Positions 15,301 through 20,547 of a stretch of 23,320 nt of DNA are shown here, in pieces. Location: assembly GCA_028684915.1 (NCBI GenBank), contig JAQUEZ010000086.1, positions 1 to 23,320 on the forward strand, written 5' to 3'. The DNA comes from Desulfobulbus sp. (lineage in GTDB: Bacteria; Desulfobacterota; Desulfobulbia; Desulfobulbales; Desulfobulbaceae). The notes beneath the pieces are model-generated. The model was given only the letters and a program-made list of their open reading frames with translations, did not search any database and was not told the origin of the DNA. The position numbers and the translations under genes were made by a program. How positions within the stretch are numbered: position 1 is the stretch's first letter; each line of letters opens with the position of its first letter.

Positions 15301-16422
15301 TTAGCCAATAATCGCCGGACGCCTGGCCACTTCCGGAGCAGGAGGTGCTTCCGGGGTCTCTTGCCAGCCCATGATCACCGCAGCCAGATGCTCGGCCCAG
15401 ATCTCATCGCTGCCATCCGGGTAACGGCCCTGCTTGAGGGCACTGGAGGAGGTACCAGCGACCTGCAGATGCGGCACCTCAAAATCAAGCGGCATCAGCC
15501 CGTATTGGCGACCGAGCTCGTGCAGTCTCCGCCACCACTGTTTCTTGGCCGCAGTGCTGTCGTCCCAACTCCAGCTTTTGTTTTCGTAGAGAACAAAGTC
15601 CACCGCCATACCGTACTGGTGATACGAAGACCAGGGCTTGGCATAGGTGACGATGCGCCCCGGCTTGCTCCGCCCCTGGGCATAGAGGTCGGCCTGCCTC
15701 TGGGGAAAACGAAAGGCCTCAAAAACCTTAAAGGGGATGCCTTCACCGTTGAGACTGGTCTGCACCTGGACCACCGCCTGCCGCACCCGCGGATGCAAAA
15801 GGTGCAAATCGCTGTTGCGAGCCCAGGGATTGACGGAGATCACTTGGTTCTCCCGGGGTGCCAGGCTCACCGGATCAAGCAGCTGCATAAAGGCCTCCAC
15901 CGCGTCACGCCGCAACCAGGGATCAATTTCATGGCGCAGCACTGGACCGTTATGATGGGTGGTCCGCCGGAGTAGTCGAGCAATATATTCCATAGCCAGC
16001 AGGTGGTTAGACTTCATCGCCTCCTGGAAGGGCTTACCATCAAGTGATTTGACCTCCCGCAATACCAACTCCTGCAACTCGGTGCCGAAATGCATCGAGT
16101 CGGCACTGACCTGCCAGGCCCCGGCCTCTGCCGTCTCCTCGGTTGCGGAATCGGGGTTGGTGGTATCGCGCCCGGCCTGCCAATCCCAAGAGGACTCAAA
16201 ACCGGCCAAAACCCGCATCACCTCAAGCAACACCGCCCGCCGGTGTCCATCGCCCTGCCACGGGCCGAGTACGTTTTTCACGCTCGAATAGATATCGCTG
16301 TACAGATTACGGGCAAAGATCTCCGCCGGGGCCGACGTGCCCCAGGCGATCAACTCCTCCAAAAAACTCTCTGGCGGAACACCACGATTGGCCACATGCT
16401 GTTTGAGTGCATCGCTCACCAT
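15301..16422 (-). CDS. Two-domain peptidoglycan hydrolase: lysozyme-like N-terminus and M15 (VanX/VanY-like) peptidase
   Basis: A predicted cell-wall enzyme of 373 residues that would cut both glycan and peptide. The N-terminal half (about 40-150) has a lysozyme/transglycosylase-like pattern, with candidate catalytic Glu76 in GFESSW followed by EAGAWQVS (99-106). The C-terminal part (230-325) is a zinc M15 peptidase. SYHQYGMAVD (266-275) fits SxHxxGxAxD exactly, giving ligands His268 and Asp275. EVPH (315-318) fits ExxH, giving catalytic Glu315 and ligand His318. A Pro/Ala-rich tail ends the protein. There is no signal peptide. The start is ATG 16422, with AAGGAGGAAACA before it. The patatin gene ends 18 bp upstream on the same strand, so they form an operon. 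The M15 domain is secure; the N-terminal domain is a pattern-based call. Confidence 0.85.
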   Translation of the reverse strand: MVSDALKQHVANRGVPPESFLEELIAWGTSAPAEIFARNLYSDIYSSVKNVLGPWQGDGHRRAVLLEVMRVLAGFESSWDWQAGRDTTNPDSATEETAEAGAWQVSADSMHFGTELQELVLREVKSLDGKPFQEAMKSNHLLAMEYIARLLRRTTHHNGPVLRHEIDPWLRRDAVEAFMQLLDPVSLAPRENQVISVNPWARNSDLHLLHPRVRQAVVQVQTSLNGEGIPFKVFEAFRFPQRQADLYAQGRSKPGRIVTYAKPWSSYHQYGMAVDFVLYENKSWSWDDSTAAKKQWWRRLHELGRQYGLMPLDFEVPHLQVAGTSSSALKQGRYPDGSDEIWAEHLAAVIMGWQETPEAPPAPEVARRPAIIG

Positions 16423-16440
16423 TGTTTCCTCCTTGTCTAT

Positions 16441-18930
16441 TTATGCGCAGTCCTTGTCCCGCTTCTGTCGACAATCCGGGATTCCATTGGGCCAGATCTG
16501 TTGGCAGGTTTGGGCATCCATCTCAACGCAGTTCATCATCTTCCAGGCCGCTTGGAACCCAAGCTCCCGGTAGGCTTCGAACTGTTTTTCATCATAAAAC
16601 TGATCGCTGGTGGGCTCATCGGGAAAATTCGGATGCACTTTTTTGTAGCCGTAGAGATCGGCACTAAGCCCCTTGAAAAAGGTGGTGGTGAGATAAATCA
16701 GGGTACCGGTGGTGTTGTCGGTATATTTGATGGTGGCGATCAGATGCCCTTGCTCGGCACAGGCGACTTCACCGTTTGCGGGATCAATTTTCGGCACCAG
16801 GGGCTGGAGCTCCTCATTTTCGATCATGATCAGGGCGCCGAAATCGGTACGCACCTTCTGCATCGCATTGGCAAGATCACTAAACGAAAACTTGGGATCA
16901 GCCCCGGCGTCACAGACGATGATCAGTCGCAGTTTGCGCCGTATCAGCTCGTAGAGGCCCAGATTTTCGAAATGACCGCCGTCGGAGAGTTGGATAAAGG
17001 ATCGATCTTCGTTGAGGCAAGTGCGTAACATCACCTCATACAAACCGGGATGAATAAAGTTGGGGTTCCGCAACCGTCCCCGCCATGTTCGGTCATGGTA
17101 GCGGGGGTTGGGTACCCAGTAGCCCAAACGAAGATTTAACAGCCCCATGAGCATCGACAGGGCGGGCAGGCGGGTCAGGCCTTCTCCACCGCACCCGGCA
17201 CTGGGGTTGACCGCAGCCCCGGAAATGGCCATGGCGGTGGCCAGGGTCATCTCGCCGCGCATAAACTGACCGGTGAACTGCCAGCCGGTGGCATTACTGC
17301 CACAGTAGCGGGGGGAGAGGATGAAATTGTCCCCGCCACGACTGCGGAACTTCGGTTTTTTTGCATGAGCCAGGATCACATTAGTATTAACGATGTGATA
17401 CATCCCCTGGACCATGTCCTTGAGCGGCGTGGTATCAGCGCTGGTGCTCTGCCGGGTCTTTTCGTAGTGCCCCGCCATAACCTCTGCCACATCGGGCATG
17501 AAGGTCTCCATCAACCGATCACGGTAATAGCGGTGAATGGAAATATGATTGATATTGGTGCAAAGTGCCAGCACAGGGACAAGTAGGCTCCCACCCAATA
17601 TATACCACCACGTGGCCGATCCTCCACCAGTGGTGACCACAATTGCGTAGGCAACGGTGTAGGCCACAAGGGTAATGGCAAACAGCAACGAGCAGACGCC
17701 GACGATCACTAGCGGCTTTAAAGGCACCTTGCCACTGTCTGCCCGTGTGCCTTTCATGAGAATGCCTACACCGGCGAGCAAACCGACCAGGGCCGAACCG
17801 ATCCCGGTGAGCAGAATTTGCACCTCATGAAAGAGATTGGCAAAAAAAGAAGGATCGCTCTTGGCCGGAGCCGACGACGGGACTGGTCCAGGCATGCTCA
17901 CCGTGCCCTGGAAAGAGAGTTCACCCGACGCCTGCACCTTGCCGCCAAGGTTGAATTCACGAACCTGCGGTTCCTTGCCAGCTGCCTCCCCTTTTGTTTT
18001 CAAAACCTGGTGCACCGAAGGAATCAACCCGACCAGCAACAGCCCGAGGAGAACGGGCAGCACCCAACCGGCAGCCCGCTCGTAGAGCCGGCGAAAGCCG
18101 TAGGAGCTTTCCCGTTTTTCCCAAAATCGTTTGCGTGGATGATGGTGCCAGTAGGTCTTGAGCGAGTAGACCGGCACTGAGAGCAGACAGCACCCCAATC
18201 CCAGGGCCGCAATCAGCACAATCCAGTTCTGCCGCACCACCTGGGGCAACCAAGCAGGGGAACAAATTTCTTTGAGGAGCACACCCTGAAAAGCCACCAG
18301 GAAAAATAAGGCAAGCAAACCGCCATAAACTAATAGCCCCATGGCCGCTCCGCGCAGGGCAATCCAGACCAGGGTACAAAAGTTAAGCCCACTGCCGGGC
18401 ACAAGATAATTAGCGTTCTGGCGGAGAAAGTGGAGCAGGCGTCCGCTCCACTTGGACACCCTGTTGCGTTTCTTCAGGACCTCCTGCACCGACCGCCGCT
18501 CCGTCTCGAAACGTGGTTCGCCGCTCATGGGAAAGGAGGCAAAGGGAAAGGTGCGATCGGTAAGGCCAAAGTTCTCAGGATCTGAGTTGAGCGCCCAGGT
18601 CAACCCGGAACCGATGTAGCCGCCACCGGAAACAGTGGAAAGATAATCAAATTCGGCCAACCAGCGGTTATAGGCCAGGGCCTGCATCACCCCGAGCGAA
18701 AAACTTGCCGAACGAATGCCGCCACCGGAAAGGGCAAGGCCGCAGAGGTCTTCCACCTTTGCATCCGCTTTGTGGGTATGCTCCCAATATTGATGGCGAA
18801 AACGAATCAGCCGCAGCTCCTCCTCGACAACCCCTGCTGCACCGAAATAGTCCACATCGTTGCCAATAGGCGCATAATACTGTTGGGGTTCAGGTGCTTC
18901 TGCGGGTGTGTTTTTTTTCACCTCAGCCAT
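16441..18930 (-). CDS. Patatin-like phospholipase with multiple membrane segments
   Basis: A predicted lipid acyl hydrolase of 829 residues. The patatin fold is split. The oxyanion loop LSGGGIRSASFSLG is at 67-80, and the nucleophile Ser101 is in STVSGGGYIG. The second dyad member Asp650 is in LSDGGHFENLGLYE. Between them lie about six hydrophobic segments (approximately 183-214, 235-258, 286-304, 371-393, 404-431 and 441-460), so the enzyme is an integral membrane protein. A 65-residue soluble stretch between the third and fourth segments is Pro/Ser-rich at its end. The serine elbow lacks the first Gly of GxSxG (TVSGG), as in some family members. The start ATG 18930 has AAGGAGGACGGC upstream. 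It is followed after 18 bp by the peptidoglycan hydrolase and preceded, 98 bp away, by the CPBP gene. Whether substrate is host or foreign phospholipid is unknown. Confidence 0.92.
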   Translation of the reverse strand: MAEVKKNTPAEAPEPQQYYAPIGNDVDYFGAAGVVEEELRLIRFRHQYWEHTHKADAKVEDLCGLALSGGGIRSASFSLGVMQALAYNRWLAEFDYLSTVSGGGYIGSGLTWALNSDPENFGLTDRTFPFASFPMSGEPRFETERRSVQEVLKKRNRVSKWSGRLLHFLRQNANYLVPGSGLNFCTLVWIALRGAAMGLLVYGGLLALFFLVAFQGVLLKEICSPAWLPQVVRQNWIVLIAALGLGCCLLSVPVYSLKTYWHHHPRKRFWEKRESSYGFRRLYERAAGWVLPVLLGLLLVGLIPSVHQVLKTKGEAAGKEPQVREFNLGGKVQASGELSFQGTVSMPGPVPSSAPAKSDPSFFANLFHEVQILLTGIGSALVGLLAGVGILMKGTRADSGKVPLKPLVIVGVCSLLFAITLVAYTVAYAIVVTTGGGSATWWYILGGSLLVPVLALCTNINHISIHRYYRDRLMETFMPDVAEVMAGHYEKTRQSTSADTTPLKDMVQGMYHIVNTNVILAHAKKPKFRSRGGDNFILSPRYCGSNATGWQFTGQFMRGEMTLATAMAISGAAVNPSAGCGGEGLTRLPALSMLMGLLNLRLGYWVPNPRYHDRTWRGRLRNPNFIHPGLYEVMLRTCLNEDRSFIQLSDGGHFENLGLYELIRRKLRLIIVCDAGADPKFSFSDLANAMQKVRTDFGALIMIENEELQPLVPKIDPANGEVACAEQGHLIATIKYTDNTTGTLIYLTTTFFKGLSADLYGYKKVHPNFPDEPTSDQFYDEKQFEAYRELGFQAAWKMMNCVEMDAQTCQQIWPNGIPDCRQKRDKDCA

Positions 18931-19028
18931 GCCGTCCTCCTTGTAGTGGTGGATTATGTCAAAGGTCGTGGGTGCTCAGTGCGGTAACGGGCAGACTCCT
19001 TTAATTCGCCTGGGGGCAATTGTCCTGA

Positions 19029-19703
19029 TCAACTAACCAGCATATCAAAACCGGTATAAAAAAACTGGCCCAAACCAATGGTGTAAAGCAAACAGCCGTA
19101 CAGCGCGTGTTCAAAGGAAACTGCCAACAAAGAGCGGGTTTTGAAATAGGTCCATGAAAAGAGATACCCACCAAAAAATGTCAGTATTATCGAAAGGGGA
19201 TGAAAATAGATGATGTGGCCAAAGGCAAAGGCGATGGCACTGAGGTGCATCAACTGCCGTTTCCTGCGCACCACCTCACCATAGCGGTGAAAAAGAAAGG
19301 CTCGGTAAATCAACTCCTGTGGGTACACCGCCAGCAGCGGATACACTACCATCAGTGAGAGCCAGAGTGAAAAATGGTTGCGCGGGCAACTAAAGAGGAA
19401 TTGCGGATAGACAAGGGCGGTAAAAAGAAGCAGGCCCAAAGCGATGACAAGGAAAAGACGCAAAATTCGGGGTAAATCTCGAACCCACCCCTTTTTATTG
19501 AGCAAAAAATCGTTGCGAAAACTTTCGTTTTTATAGAGAAAAATAACCCCAGCTACACCGAGCAATACCAGAAACATCAGGGGCGAAGATTGGCGGTGAA
19601 AGGCGTAAAACAAAGGGATGAAAAAATAGAGCGTGAAAAACTCCGCCCACAGCAGAATGGTTCTTCTCGGGATGCCCAATGCTGTCTGATCGGAGGTGAG
19701 CAT
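19029..19703 (-). CDS. CPBP-family intramembrane metalloprotease (Abi-like)
   Basis: A membrane protein of 224 residues with about seven hydrophobic segments. The CPBP motifs are present: QELIYR (129-134, the family's EExxxR with Gln for the first Glu), FAFGH (159-163, FxxxH), and EHALYG (His199, the third motif). Eukaryotic relatives process prenylated CaaX proteins. Bacterial ones are linked to bacteriocin self-immunity or protein maturation. The start ATG 19703 has GAGGAGGA about ten bases upstream. The gene lies 98 bp upstream of the patatin gene on the same strand and could head that operon. The Gln substitution occurs in some members but may alter activity. Confidence 0.82.
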   Translation of the reverse strand: MLTSDQTALGIPRRTILLWAEFFTLYFFIPLFYAFHRQSSPLMFLVLLGVAGVIFLYKNESFRNDFLLNKKGWVRDLPRILRLFLVIALGLLLFTALVYPQFLFSCPRNHFSLWLSLMVVYPLLAVYPQELIYRAFLFHRYGEVVRRKRQLMHLSAIAFAFGHIIYFHPLSIILTFFGGYLFSWTYFKTRSLLAVSFEHALYGCLLYTIGLGQFFYTGFDMLVS

Positions 19704-19762
19704 GACGGATGAAATCCTCCTCGGTGAGAAGTAGTCTCTCAGGAGCCTGGACTAAAAACTTT

Positions 19763-19920
19763 GTAGCGATCACGGGGCACCGAATCTGCGGTGTTATCGG
19801 CCTGTTTACGTACAGGTGTACGCTGCACAGCCCGATGCCTTGCACCACCTCCGGCACCCTGCAATCGCTTACAGGTCCGTTGATAAACGGTGCCTTTGGG
19901 GTTCCCCGGTGATCGGTTAC
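19763..19920 (+). mobile_element. MITE-like element, copy 2
   Basis: It matches 6538-6686 along its full length in the same orientation, with roughly fifteen to twenty base differences by eye and one 5-base length difference. The ends read GTAGCGATCACGGGG at the left and CCCCGGTGATCGGTTAC at the right, nearly perfect inverted repeats. The length difference falls exactly at the centre of a palindrome: here CCTGT and ACAGG are separated by six bases, whereas copy 1 has almost no loop. The stem is kept, which argues for a structured element. No coding potential is supported. It lies about 60 bp upstream of the CPBP gene start, so it may sit within or replace that gene's promoter. Confidence 0.7.
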
Positions 19921-19944
19921 AAAACTTTGCTCGAACCAAGAGAT

Positions 19945-19967
19945 GATGGACTCGTAACAAGTCCATC
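19945..19967. repeat. 23-bp palindromic repeat, copy B
   Basis: GATGGACT and AGTCCATC form a perfect 8-bp stem around a 7-base loop (CGTAACA). It is 25 bp right of the MITE-like element. It is followed by CACACTCT, as is copy C at 20457-20479, so the repeat unit extends beyond the stem on this side. Confidence 0.65.
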
Positions 19968-20168
19968 ACACTCTAAAAGATGGCTAAGTAAAAACACAGT
20001 ACAACCCCAGCAAACCGTCATCGATGAGACCAAAGCAATCGTGGTGGAAAGGGTGTTGCGATTGGGAGCGGATGAGCAGGCCACTTTTCCTTTTCACCTG
20101 CCCCCGCTTCCAGTTCTTTTCTCTTAGATTAGATACCGTGGCATGAATCCCGTGGGTACCAAGCCGGA
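19968..20168. other. Non-coding stretch between repeat copy B and the DUF2132 gene
   Basis: Together with the two repeats to its left, this makes a 465-bp gap without a supported gene (19704-20168). An open plus-strand frame ending at 20127 begins inside the MITE-like element. It has no recognisable protein similarity or ribosome-binding site, so it is not called. No terminator or promoter stands out. Confidence 0.4.
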
Positions 20169-20390
20169 TTAACGCGTAAACGTGTAAAGATACAGCCGCT
20201 CCACCTTCTCCCTTGCCCACGGCGTCTTGCGCAAAAACACTAAAGACGACTTGATTGAGGGATCCTTCTTAAAGCAATTAATCTTGATGCGGCGAGCTAT
20301 CTTTTCCCACCCATAATGCTCGACCAACTTGGTCACGATCTGTTCAAGCGTTACACCATGCAATGGATTTTTCGGTTGTTCACTGTTCAT
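20169..20390 (-). CDS. Small DUF2132 (VF530-type) DNA-binding-like protein
   Basis: A 73-residue basic protein that matches the DUF2132/VF530 family along its whole length. The blocks [48 protein letters not shown] (read as separate motifs [26 protein letters not shown] and LRKTPWAR) and EKVERLYLY are characteristic. The fold in the family is helical and resembles nucleic-acid-binding modules, but its job is not established. The ATG at 20390 has only a weak ribosome-binding site (AGAGAA). It stands alone on the minus strand, 157 bp after the dehydrogenase gene and separated from it by two hairpins. Confidence 0.85.
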   Translation of the reverse strand: MNSEQPKNPLHGVTLEQIVTKLVEHYGWEKIARRIKINCFKKDPSIKSSLVFLRKTPWAREKVERLYLYTFTR

Positions 20391-20428
20391 TCTGACTACA
20401 TTTCTCTAAAGTTGATAAACTCGCAATA

Positions 20429-20454
20429 GGAAAAGAGATCACCCCCTCTTTTCC
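20429..20454. repeat. Perfect 9-bp inverted repeat in the DUF2132 leader
   Basis: GGAAAAGAG and CTCTTTTCC are separated by eight bases (ATCACCCC). It lies about 40 bp upstream of the DUF2132 start, beside palindrome copy C. The dyad could be an operator for a dimeric regulator, or a hairpin ending transcription from the dehydrogenase gene. There is no T-tract. Confidence 0.5.
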
Positions 20455-20456
20455 TT

Positions 20457-20479
20457 GATGAACTCGTAAAAAGTCCATC
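20457..20479. repeat. 23-bp palindromic repeat, copy C
   Basis: GATGAACT and AGTCCATC pair over 8 positions with one G-T wobble in the transcript, around a CGTAAAA loop. The following CACACTCT is shared with copy B. It sits between the dehydrogenase stop (20548) and the DUF2132 gene. On the minus strand it could act as a transcript-end hairpin. Confidence 0.65.
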
Positions 20480-20547
20480 ACACTCTTGGTCCCTTTTTTG
20501 ATGAACGAACTGATTCCGGTAACTCCAATCGCAAAGGTCTGGTTGGT

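Noticed and set aside
16441..18930. Patatin gene as a CBASS-type (CapV-like) defence effector
   Set aside because: No cyclic-nucleotide synthase (CD-NTase) gene is nearby, and the multi-pass membrane layout differs from the compact soluble CapV type.
19816..20127. 103-codon plus-strand frame extending from MITE-like copy 2, considered as a transposase remnant
   Set aside because: It starts inside the repeat, shows no catalytic motif or recognisable family, and no ribosome-binding site precedes it.
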